Source: Oscillospiraceae bacterium
GTDB taxonomy: Bacteria > Bacillota > Clostridia > Oscillospirales > Oscillospiraceae
DNA: 13,612 nucleotides
Direction of reading: 5' to 3'
Assembly: GCA_016286595.1 (NCBI GenBank)
Contig: JAEETR010000016.1
Location: 1-13,612, forward strand
The notes below the pieces were generated by a model that saw only the letters and a list, made by a program, of their open reading frames with translations, had not been told where the DNA came from and made no database searches. Numbering within the stretch: the first letter of the stretch is position 1; each line of letters opens with the position of its first letter. The position numbers and the translations under genes were made by a program. This document shows, one piece after another, positions 1 to 6,248 of the stretch.

Positions 1-41
1 CGGGACCCTGCGCGGGGCGTATGAACGGCGTCGTGCGCCGA

Positions 42-59
42 TAAATATTCAAATATTTA
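42..59. repeat. AT-rich inverted repeat upstream of the GGDEF promoter
   Basis: TAAATATT at 42-49 and AATATTTA at 52-59 form a perfect 8-bp inverted repeat with a 2-base centre. It ends 8 bases before the -35 box. The position and A/T content fit an UP element for the RNA polymerase alpha subunit, and the symmetry also fits a dimeric regulator site. The repeat is seen directly; either function is inferred. Confidence 0.5.
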
Positions 60-67
60 CATGGCGG

Positions 68-96
68 TTGTACACGGGACGATCCCGTGATATAAT
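68..96 (+). promoter_or_regulatory. Sigma-A-type promoter of the GGDEF gene
   Basis: The -35 box is TTGTAC (68-73) and the -10 box is TATAAT (91-96), 17 bases apart, with a TGA extended -10 just before TATAAT. Transcription should start near 103, giving a leader of about 245 bases before the GGDEF start codon. The spacer holds an inverted repeat, listed separately. Confidence 0.65.
73..89. promoter_or_regulatory. Putative operator inside the promoter spacer
   Basis: CACGGGA (73-79) and TCCCGTG (83-89) are a perfect 7-bp inverted repeat around CGA. It lies entirely between the -35 and -10 boxes of the GGDEF promoter. A dimeric repressor bound here would block RNA polymerase. No regulator gene can be assigned from this window. 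The repeat is certain; its use as an operator is inferred. Confidence 0.5.
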
Positions 97-126
97 GACT
101 GTACCGTTTTTGCTTATCGCGCCCCG

Positions 127-141
127 CGCGGAAGTTCCGCG
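127..141 (+). repeat. Palindrome in the 5' leader of the GGDEF gene
   Basis: CGCGGAA-G-TTCCGCG is a perfect 7-bp inverted repeat with a single central base, about 25-40 bases into the predicted leader. In RNA it would form a short GC hairpin; in DNA it could be a second operator. The rest of the leader up to 349 shows no recognised riboswitch. It contains two tiny overlapping open frames (161-208 and 205-273), which I do not call as genes. Confidence 0.35.
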
Positions 142-349
142 GCAGACCGGAGAGAGAAAGATGACGGCGCGGAGCGTATCACGGACGAGAGCGGCCGGTC
201 CGAGATGAACGGCGCCGGAGAACCCGTCCGGCACGACGACGCGCAGAGGGAAGAGAGCATATTCGTCCGCTGACCGGCAAAGCTCCGGATATCCGGGGCC
301 CGGCGGTCACCGCGGACTGTACAGGGAAGAGGGAAGAGGGAGGAAGAAG

Positions 350-1849
350 ATGGATAAGAGCGCCGACAGGCAGTACACGGAGTTCAAGCTGAAAAACAGA
401 ACGAAGGTGAACCGTTATCTGAACGTGGTGATGTGGTTCTTCGTCATCACCGGGCCCGCCATAGCCCTGGGCGTTCTGGGCGGCGTTTTCCACAACGTCA
501 GCTATCTGACCTGCTTCTATATATCGGCCATGATGGCGGTGCTTTCGGCGATACATCTGGTGCTGGTGAAGAAGATACCCACGTCCACTGCCACCAGCAT
601 ATTCGCCCTTACCGCGCTGAACGTTCTGCTGGTCTACATGGCCTGCGTCCACGTCAGCCTGCATCTGACGTGGTTTCTGGTGCCGCTTCTGAGCCTTCTG
701 TTCTGCGACAGATTCATATTCTTCTACGCGGTGGGCGTCAACTACGTGCTCATGGTGCTGACCACCTGGGTGACCGCCCCCTTCTACGCGATGACCAGGA
801 CCGATTACACGGAGCCCGCCGCGTATTTTACCGACGTTATCAGCGGACTGACCATCGAGACGCTCATCATGTGCGTCTCCGGCTTCATCGTTCTGCGGCT
901 GGCCGTTGAGTACTATTCCGAGCTGCTGCGGCAGAACGCCACCATCAACGAGCAGCAGCGGTCCATGAAGGAGAAGATGGATATCCTCGACTCCATGGCA
1001 GAGATATACGACAACGTGAACCTTATCGACTTCGTGGAGAACACGGAGATGTCCCTGCGTGAGCCGGAGCAGGTAAAACACGGCATCGACATGGATAAAC
1101 AGACCCATACCCTTATGAATCAGCGGATAAAGAACAGGGTCATGTCCGACCAGCTCGACGCCTTCCTGACCTTCACCAACATCACCACCGTCAGAGAGAG
1201 GCTTACGGGCAAAAAGGTCATCAGCGCCGACTTCATAGACGTGGTGTCCGGCTGGTTCCGGGCCCAGTACATAACGGCGGAGGCGTCCTCCCACGGCGTG
1301 CCCAACATGGTCATATACACCACCAGAAACGTGGACGAGGAAAAGCGCAGGGAGGAGCATCTGGTCAGGATATCCATGACCGACGAGCTGACAAGGCTCT
1401 TTAACCGCAGATGCTACGAGGAGGACCTGACGCAGTACAGAAGCGGTCCTCTGGGGGACGATTTCGTCCTGCTGTCCGTGGACGTGAACGGCCTGAAGAA
1501 GGTGAACGACACGAAGGGCCACGCCGCCGGCGACGAACTCATCAAAGGCGCGGCGGACTGCCTTGCCCTGTCCGTGGGCAACGGCGGGAAGGTGTACAGG
1601 ACCGGCGGAGACGAGTTCATAGCAGTGTTGCGGACGGAGGACCCGGAGGGCATACGCTCTCTCATCGCGGAGAGATCGGCACAGTGGCACGGGATATATA
1701 CAGACGAGATAGCCCTGTCCGTGGGCTTTGCCTCCCGCAGGGATCATCCGGACGCCACGGTGGACGACCTGGAGCGTATGGCCGACGCGGACATGTACGC
1801 CGAAAAGGAGAAGTATTACCGGGAAAAGGGCATCGACAGAAGACGATAA
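350..1849 (+). CDS. Membrane-bound GGDEF-domain diguanylate cyclase
   Basis: This 499-residue protein probably makes cyclic di-GMP from two GTP at the membrane. Residues about 25-187 contain around six hydrophobic segments, forming an N-terminal membrane sensor that I do not recognise as a named domain. Residues about 205-335 look PAS-like, ending in the usual linker (RNVDEEKRREE). The GGDEF domain runs from about 340 to the end. It starts with the family signature (MTDELTRLFNRR) and carries intact GGDEF at 419-423 plus DVNGLKKVND at 378-387, so the active site looks complete. The RxxD inhibitory site is missing: glycines occupy both key positions before GGDEF. There is no EAL or HD-GYP domain. 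The start at 350 follows an AGGGAGGAAG ribosome binding site. The gene stands alone, between a decorated promoter and a bidirectional terminator. The ligand sensed is unknown. Confidence 0.9.
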   Translation: MDKSADRQYTEFKLKNRTKVNRYLNVVMWFFVITGPAIALGVLGGVFHNVSYLTCFYISAMMAVLSAIHLVLVKKIPTSTATSIFALTALNVLLVYMACVHVSLHLTWFLVPLLSLLFCDRFIFFYAVGVNYVLMVLTTWVTAPFYAMTRTDYTEPAAYFTDVISGLTIETLIMCVSGFIVLRLAVEYYSELLRQNATINEQQRSMKEKMDILDSMAEIYDNVNLIDFVENTEMSLREPEQVKHGIDMDKQTHTLMNQRIKNRVMSDQLDAFLTFTNITTVRERLTGKKVISADFIDVVSGWFRAQYITAEASSHGVPNMVIYTTRNVDEEKRREEHLVRISMTDELTRLFNRRCYEEDLTQYRSGPLGDDFVLLSVDVNGLKKVNDTKGHAAGDELIKGAADCLALSVGNGGKVYRTGGDEFIAVLRTEDPEGIRSLIAERSAQWHGIYTDEIALSVGFASRRDHPDATVDDLERMADADMYAEKEKYYREKGIDRRR

Positions 1850-1862
1850 GATACCGAAAAAC

Positions 1863-1895
1863 AAAAGGCGGCAGCCGCGGCTGCCGCCTTTTTAT
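1863..1895. terminator. Bidirectional terminator between the convergent GGDEF and symporter genes
   Basis: GGCGGCAGC (1867-1875) pairs with GCTGCCGCC (1880-1888) around a 4-base loop, flanked by AAAA on the left and a T run on the right. On the + strand it is 14 bases past the GGDEF stop. Read on the - strand it has TTTTG followed by more Ts, and it lies just after the symporter stop, so it probably ends both transcripts. Confidence 0.85.
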
Positions 1896-1910
1896 TTTTG
1901 ATCGGGGATA

Positions 1911-3416
1911 TCAATCGGTGCGGGCCTCCTGCTCCTTCTGCACCTCGGGCAGGGCGGAGTACATGGGTACCGCGTCCGGCAGGCGCCCCGTTATCTTCCG
2001 GTCGGAATAGTTCTTCGTTATCTTGACCACCAGCCCGGAAAGACACACCACGCCGATGAGGTTGGGTATGGCCATGAGGCCGTTGAAGGTGTCGGACAGG
2101 TCTATGGCCAGAGACGCGTCCAGCGTGGACCCGGCCAGGATCATCAGGATGAACATCACCTTGTACGCGATGGTGGATTTTGTGCCGAAGAGGAATTCCC
2201 AGGCCTTGGTGCCGTAGAAGGACCAGCCCAGCACCGTGGTGAAGGCGAACAGAGAAACGGCCACCGCGATGAAAATGCCGCCGAAGGTGCCGAAGTTGGC
2301 CTGGAACGCCTCCGTGGCAAGTCCCAGCTTCGTCACGCCGGAGATGGACGCGCCCGTCTCCAGATCCACCACGCCGCTGGTGAGGATGACCAGCGCCGTG
2401 CAGGTGCACACGATGATGGTGTCGGCAAAGACCTCGAATATGCCCCACAGGCCCTGCACCACCGGCTCCTTGACGTTGGAGGCGGAGTGGACCATGACGG
2501 AGGAGCCAAGACCGGCCTCATTGGAGAACACGCCCCGCTTGAAGCCCCAGGTCATAGCCTGGGCTATGATGGCGCCGGACACGCCGCCGGCGGCGGACCT
2601 GAAGTTGAAGGCGCCCTTGAAGATGGCCGCGAAAGCGGGACCCACCTCTTTGATGTTCATTATGATGATGACCACGGAGCCGATGATATAGAACACCGCC
2701 ATGAAGGGGACGATGCGCTCGTTCGTCTCGGCTATGCGCCGCAGACCACCGATGATGACCAGTGTGGCGAGTATCATCACCACGATGCCCGAAATAAGAC
2801 CCACGACGCTGCCGGAAACGGAGGGGACCAGAGTGCCGATGCTCTCGGAGATGGACACCACCTGTCCCATGTTGCCTATGCCGAAGGAGGCCATCACGGC
2901 GAAGATGGAGAACAGTATCGCCAGCACCTTGCCGGGTATCCTGCCGTATTTCATCTTGCCGAGACCGTCCCGCAGATAGTACATGGCGCCGCCGGACCAC
3001 TCGCCGTTTTCATTTCTGCGCCGGAAGAATATGCCAAGCACGTTCTCCGAGTAGTTTGTCATCATGCCCACCACGGCCGCTATCCACATCCAGAACACGG
3101 CGCCGGGGCCGCCCATGGTTATGGCGTAGGCCACGCCGGCGATATTGCCGGTGCCGATGGTGGCGGAGAGGGCCGTACACAGCGCCTGGAACTGGGATAT
3201 GGAGTGCTTGTCGCTGCTTTTGCGTATCTGGGCGGAGCGGAAGAGACCGCCGATGGTGTTCTTCCACATGTGGCCGAAGCGGGTGAACTGGAACAACCGC
3301 GTGACCACGGTCATGAGGATGCCTGTGCCTATGAGCAGCACCAGAGCGGGGACGCCCCACACGACGTCGTTTATCTTGCCGTTGACGTCGGCGAGACCTT
3401 TCAAGAAGCCTGACAT
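1911..3416 (-). CDS. Alanine/glycine:cation symporter family protein (AgcS type)
   Basis: This 501-residue inner-membrane protein should import alanine or glycine with sodium (or protons). It belongs to the sodium:alanine symporter family (APC superfamily). It has many hydrophobic segments, the family signature FQALCTALSATIGTGNIAGVA-like stretch at about 76-96, and VFSNEAGLGSS at 296-306, both of which line the substrate and cation path in this family. The length is normal and the gene looks intact. I start it at 3416 because AAGGAAGG lies just upstream; an in-frame ATG at 3464 would fall inside the riboswitch terminator stem. The gene is preceded by a tandem glycine riboswitch and terminator, which makes glycine the most likely physiological substrate, although alanine cannot be excluded. 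It is monocistronic and converges on the GGDEF gene. Confidence 0.93.
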   Translation of the reverse strand: MSGFLKGLADVNGKINDVVWGVPALVLLIGTGILMTVVTRLFQFTRFGHMWKNTIGGLFRSAQIRKSSDKHSISQFQALCTALSATIGTGNIAGVAYAITMGGPGAVFWMWIAAVVGMMTNYSENVLGIFFRRRNENGEWSGGAMYYLRDGLGKMKYGRIPGKVLAILFSIFAVMASFGIGNMGQVVSISESIGTLVPSVSGSVVGLISGIVVMILATLVIIGGLRRIAETNERIVPFMAVFYIIGSVVIIIMNIKEVGPAFAAIFKGAFNFRSAAGGVSGAIIAQAMTWGFKRGVFSNEAGLGSSVMVHSASNVKEPVVQGLWGIFEVFADTIIVCTCTALVILTSGVVDLETGASISGVTKLGLATEAFQANFGTFGGIFIAVAVSLFAFTTVLGWSFYGTKAWEFLFGTKSTIAYKVMFILMILAGSTLDASLAIDLSDTFNGLMAIPNLIGVVCLSGLVVKITKNYSDRKITGRLPDAVPMYSALPEVQKEQEARTD

Positions 3417-3446
3417 AGATTTGTACCTTCCTTTGAACGTATTCGC

Positions 3447-3480
3447 AAATAAAAATAAGAGCATGCCAAGGCACGCTCTT
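3447..3480 (-). terminator. Riboswitch-controlled intrinsic terminator before the symporter
   Basis: On the - strand AAGAGCGTGC (3480-3471) pairs with GCATGCTCTT (3466-3457), 10 bp including one G-T pair, followed by ATTTTTATTT (3456-3447). It sits between the glycine aptamers and the symporter ribosome binding site. That is the normal place for an expression platform acting by transcription attenuation. Confidence 0.8.
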
Positions 3481-3522
3481 ACGGCAAAAGGAATGGTACG
3501 CCCAGCGAAAATAGACGAACGA

Positions 3523-3686
3523 CTCTGTCCTTTTGCCTGAGAGATTAGCCGGGGGACCGGCTTTGCACCTTCGGCACCCGAATCTGATCGGGTTTCTCCA
3601 GAGGATCATCCACGGACAGTCTCCGCCTTTCGGCACCTGAGAGTTTCACTCCTTCGGTCATCCCGTGAGGGATATTTCCTGTCCGC
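3523..3686 (-). promoter_or_regulatory. Tandem glycine riboswitch (two aptamers)
   Basis: Read on the - strand, the first aptamer spans 3686-3612, with P1 formed by GCGGACAG and CTGTCCGT and the conserved core CCGAAGGAG followed by CTCTCAGG. The second spans about 3607-3523, with P1 formed by CTCTG and CAGAG, core GTGCCGAAGGTGCAAAG, and the hallmark CTCTCAGGCAAAAGGACAG. The spacing and motifs match the cooperative two-aptamer glycine riboswitch. It controls the downstream symporter through the terminator at 3447-3480. In this class, aptamers before gcv genes are usually ON switches, while some before glycine importers are OFF switches; the polarity here is not settled by sequence alone. Confidence 0.93.
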
Positions 3687-3703
3687 TTCATATGATACGC
3701 ATA

Positions 3704-3732
3704 ATTATACGCGGCAGGGGAGGGACTGTCAA
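3704..3732 (-). promoter_or_regulatory. Consensus sigma-A promoter of the riboswitch-symporter transcript
   Basis: On the - strand TTGACA (3732-3727) and TATAAT (3709-3704) match both consensus boxes exactly, with a 17-base spacer. The start should lie near 3697, about 10 bases before the first aptamer helix. The promoter looks constitutively strong, leaving control to the riboswitch. Confidence 0.85.
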
Positions 3733-3782
3733 GACGTGACGGCGCCCGTTTGAAAAAGTTCCGGCTTTTTTTCACAAATTTT

Positions 3783-3811
3783 TTGATATTTGCCCGAAAC
3801 GGATGTACAAT
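3783..3811 (+). promoter_or_regulatory. Promoter of the MFS transporter gene
   Basis: TTGATA (3783-3788) and TACAAT (3806-3811) are 17 bases apart. It is divergent from the riboswitch promoter, with about 50 bases between the two -35 boxes. The predicted start near 3818 leaves a leader of about 64 bases that begins almost at once with a hairpin. Confidence 0.65.
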
Positions 3812-3819
3812 CAACGAAA

Positions 3820-3855
3820 GGGCACGGCGGGATACCGGATCTCCGCCGCGTGCCC
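3820..3855 (+). repeat. Stem-loop at the very 5' end of the MFS transcript
   Basis: GGGCAC plus GGCGG (3820-3830) pairs with CCGCC and GTGCCC (3843-3855): 11 bp, with unpaired GC bases (3848-3849) and a 12-base loop. It is not followed by a T run, so it is not a terminator. It may stabilise the mRNA 5' end or be a protein site; its role is unknown. Confidence 0.45.
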
Positions 3856-3881
3856 ATCATCACGAAAAGAGGGCGGCAGAT

Positions 3882-5072
3882 ATGGAACGCAGAGGTCAGA
3901 GCCTGCTGTTAAAGAGCGCGATCCTTACAATGTCCTTCGTTCAGCTGTGCACCAACGCCATAGGACCCTTCCTGGCGGACATCGGAAGGGCCTTCCCCGA
4001 AGCGCCTACGGAAAAGGTACAGTTCTTGATGACGTTCCCCAGCCTTTTCGGCACCGTTTTCATGTTCACCTCCGCCGTCATCGCCAGAAAGTTCGGGAAA
4101 AAACTGATGGCCGTGCTGGGCCTTGCCATCGTGGCGGCCTCCGGCATCGGCGCGGTGCTGGCCCACCCGAGCCTGGGGGTGCTGTTCTTCTGGGCGGCGG
4201 TGATGGGGATAGGCTACGGCCTGGTGTGCCCCGTGGCCCCGGCCCTCATCGGGGAGTCCTTTCAGGGACGGGAGGCGCAGAACATGCTGGGCCTGCAGAG
4301 CAGCGCCGGCACCATCGGCAGCATGCTCATGACCCTCTTCGGCGGCATGCTGGCCGCCCGGGGCTGGTGGTACGGCTATCTCGTGTACCTCATAGCGCTG
4401 CCGGGACTCGTTCTGTCGCTGGCGGGCGTTCACGAGAGAAGGGAGTGCGCCGCAGGACCTTCAAAAAGCCTGCCGCTGCTTCCGCTGGTGAAACAGACGG
4501 CAAAGGTGCTCGTCACGGCCTTCGTTTTCACCTTCCTTTCAAGCTCCGTGCCCTCAAACCTTTCCATGTTCATCATGGAGAACGATCTCGGCAACGCGGG
4601 CACGTCGGGCATAGTGTCGGCCCTTTATCTTGCAGGCGGCATGACTGCCGGGTTCCTCTACGGACCGCTCAGCGCGAAGATTGGCTCAAAGACCTCCGTG
4701 CTGGCCATGCTCATCCTCGCCGCCGGCACCCTGGCGGCCTCATTCGCGAGGAATATCGCGGTGCTGTCCGTCATTTTCTTCTTCGGCGGCATGGCCATCA
4801 GCTTTATGATGCCATATCTGATGCAGACCCCCGGCAGATACCCGCAGGACGGCGCCTTCGTCTCCGCCCTCATCATGGGCGTGGGCAATCTGGGCCTTTT
4901 TTCGGGGCCAGTGCTTACTCCGGTCACGAATTTCATATTCGGTGAGGACCTGGCGGGCAACCGCTTTTTGATGATAGGCGTGCTCTCGCTGCTCTTTACG
5001 GTGCCGGTATGGCTTTTTTTCGTCAGAGGCGAGAGGAGAGACCCGGCGGCGCAGCACGGGCGGGGGAACTGA
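3882..5072 (+). CDS. Major facilitator superfamily transporter
   Basis: This 396-residue membrane protein is an MFS permease; the substrate cannot be read from the sequence. The hydrophobic pattern fits 12 membrane helices in two halves, with a polar central loop at about 184-205. The loop after helix 2 has ARKFGKK at 68-74, a variant of MFS motif A. Length is typical for a single-domain carrier. An in-frame ATG exists at 3750, but it lies upstream of the predicted promoter, so I start at 3882, where GAGGG lies 8 bases upstream. The gene has its own promoter and leader hairpin. The stop TGA (5070-5072) sits exactly at the boundary of a histidine phosphatase remnant, so the last residues (GERRDPAAQHGRGN) may have been altered by the same rearrangement. 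Drug efflux and organic-acid uptake are both possible. Confidence 0.88.
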   Translation: MERRGQSLLLKSAILTMSFVQLCTNAIGPFLADIGRAFPEAPTEKVQFLMTFPSLFGTVFMFTSAVIARKFGKKLMAVLGLAIVAASGIGAVLAHPSLGVLFFWAAVMGIGYGLVCPVAPALIGESFQGREAQNMLGLQSSAGTIGSMLMTLFGGMLAARGWWYGYLVYLIALPGLVLSLAGVHERRECAAGPSKSLPLLPLVKQTAKVLVTAFVFTFLSSSVPSNLSMFIMENDLGNAGTSGIVSALYLAGGMTAGFLYGPLSAKIGSKTSVLAMLILAAGTLAASFARNIAVLSVIFFFGGMAISFMMPYLMQTPGRYPQDGAFVSALIMGVGNLGLFSGPVLTPVTNFIFGEDLAGNRFLMIGVLSLLFTVPVWLFFVRGERRDPAAQHGRGN

Positions 5073-5241
5073 TGGAGAAAAGGCGGGGAACGATACTCTT
5101 CTCGTGACCCACGGCGGCGTCATCGCGGCCATAATGGCGGAACTTTTCCCCGATGAGGGGAAGGACCGCTACCGGTGGCAGCCGTCCCCCGGCGGCGGGT
5201 ATATCGCGGACCTGGACCGCGGGAAGTACGAACGGTTCTGA
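5071..5241 (+). pseudogene. C-terminal remnant of a histidine phosphatase (phosphoglycerate-mutase-like)
   Basis: The frame starting at 5071 reads DGEKAGNDTLLVTHGGVIAA, continues through IMAELFP, WQPSPGGGY and IADLD, and ends KYERF-stop at 5239-5241. LLVTHGG is the segment with the second catalytic histidine of the histidine phosphatase superfamily, and the WQP...GGGY tail also fits. Full members are about 180-200 residues; only about 56 remain. The N-terminal part with the RHG phosphohistidine motif is absent, because the MFS gene occupies that place. There is no suitable start: the ATG at 5072 is in another frame and stops after 11 codons. This is a decayed gene rather than a functional enzyme. 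Confidence 0.72.
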
Positions 5242-5264
5242 GTGCCGCTGAAAACGTGAGACGC

Positions 5265-5297
5265 AAAAGGCCGGGTCCGGCAGGACCGGGCCTTTTT
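5265..5297 (+). terminator. Intrinsic terminator after the MFS gene and phosphatase remnant
   Basis: GGCC-G-GGTCC (5269-5278) pairs with GGACC-G-GGCC (5283-5292) around GGCA, with one internal G-G mismatch, preceded by AAAA and followed by TTTTT. It isolates the TrmH operon from the MFS gene. Confidence 0.75.
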
Positions 5298-5312
5298 GTG
5301 CGTCAGACGCAC
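5298..5312. repeat. Short perfect inverted repeat before the TrmH promoter
   Basis: GTGCGT (5298-5303) and ACGCAC (5307-5312) are a perfect 6-bp inverted repeat around CAG, directly after the terminator T run and 9 bases before the -35 box. It could be an operator or merely part of the terminator region. Confidence 0.3.
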
Positions 5313-5321
5313 ATAAAACGA

Positions 5322-5350
5322 TTGAGGGCCGGGAAATGCTGTGATATACT
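5322..5350 (+). promoter_or_regulatory. Promoter of the TrmH-hydrolase operon
   Basis: TTGAGG (5322-5327) and TATACT (5345-5350) have a 17-base spacer and a TGA extended -10. The start near 5357 leaves a leader of about 50 bases to the ATG at 5408. Confidence 0.65.
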
Positions 5351-5407
5351 TGAAATGCGGCGCCGGTAAAAACGATAAACCTTCGGAGCCGCTGTCGCGG
5401 AGGGGCT

Positions 5408-6238
5408 ATGGCCGATATCATCGAGATAACCGATATTACAGCGCCGGAGCTGGACGCGTTCGCCCGGCTCACGGAGCCCCAGCTGCGTTCGAAACGCCAC
5501 GCGGAGCTGGGCGTTTTCATCGCGGAGACGCCCAAGGTCATCCAGGCCGCCCTTGACGGCGGCTGTCGGCCGGTGGCGCTGCTGATGGAGCGGCGGCATA
5601 TCGCCGGGTCCTGCGCCGGGATAATCGAGCGTTGCCCGGGCGCGCCGGTGTACACGGCGGACGACGCCGTGCTGCGCTCGCTGACGGGATACAGTCTTAC
5701 CCGGGGCGCGCTGTGTGCCATACGCCGCCCTCCGGCAAAGACCGCCGGACAGGTGCTGCGCGGCGCGTCGAGGATCGCCGTGCTGGAGGATGTGACCGAC
5801 TCCACCAACGTGGGAGCGCTGTTCCGCAGCGCCGCGGCACTGGGCATGGACGGCGTTCTGCTGACGCCATCCTGCGCCGACCCGCTTCTGCGGCGGGCGG
5901 TACGGGTGAGCATGGGGGCCGTGTTCAAAATACCATGGGCACGGATAGGAGATTCTGCCGACGACTGGCCGGAAAAGGGCATGGCGGCGCTTAAGTCCGC
6001 AGGCTTTTCCACGGCGGCCCTGGCTCTGCGGGACGACTGCGTAAGCGTGGAGGACCCGGCCCTCGCGGGGTGCGGCAGGCTGGCGCTCATACTGGGCACG
6101 GAGGGCGCGGGACTCAGAGAAAAAACGATAGAGATGAGCGATTTCGCGGTGAAGATACCGATGTCTGCGGGGGTGGATTCCCTCAACGTGGCGGCGGCGG
6201 GAGCCGTTGCCTTCTGGCAGCTGAGAAAGAGAGGGTGA
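5408..6238 (+). CDS. TrmH/SpoU-family RNA 2'-O-methyltransferase
   Basis: This 276-residue protein should transfer a methyl group from S-adenosylmethionine to a ribose 2'-OH of rRNA or tRNA in the cytoplasm. Residues 1 to about 105 resemble the substrate-binding domain that precedes the catalytic domain in this family. The SPOUT domain begins near 122. Motif 1 is NVGALFRSA (134-142) with the catalytic arginine at 140. Motif 2 is LILGTEGAGL (227-236). Motif 3 is IPM...VDSLNVAAAGAV (250-267), which forms the knotted cofactor site. All look intact and length is typical. The start has GGAGGGG just upstream. It is the first gene of a two-gene operon; the next start is 10 bases past its stop. The target nucleotide cannot be told; 23S rRNA is common for this subgroup. 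Confidence 0.92.
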   Translation: MADIIEITDITAPELDAFARLTEPQLRSKRHAELGVFIAETPKVIQAALDGGCRPVALLMERRHIAGSCAGIIERCPGAPVYTADDAVLRSLTGYSLTRGALCAIRRPPAKTAGQVLRGASRIAVLEDVTDSTNVGALFRSAAALGMDGVLLTPSCADPLLRRAVRVSMGAVFKIPWARIGDSADDWPEKGMAALKSAGFSTAALALRDDCVSVEDPALAGCGRLALILGTEGAGLREKTIEMSDFAVKIPMSAGVDSLNVAAAGAVAFWQLRKRG

Positions 6239-6248
6239 CAGGAACGAG

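Noticed and set aside
1..44. Possible C-terminal tail of an upstream gene ending at the TAA at 42-44
   Set aside because: Only about 13 codons are visible and nothing is recognisable, so a coding call is not supported.
179..1864. A 561-codon open frame on the strand opposite the GGDEF gene
   Set aside because: The GGDEF frame has clear domain motifs. The opposite frame is open only because high GC makes stops rare, and its product is rich in His, Gly and Val with no recognisable motif.
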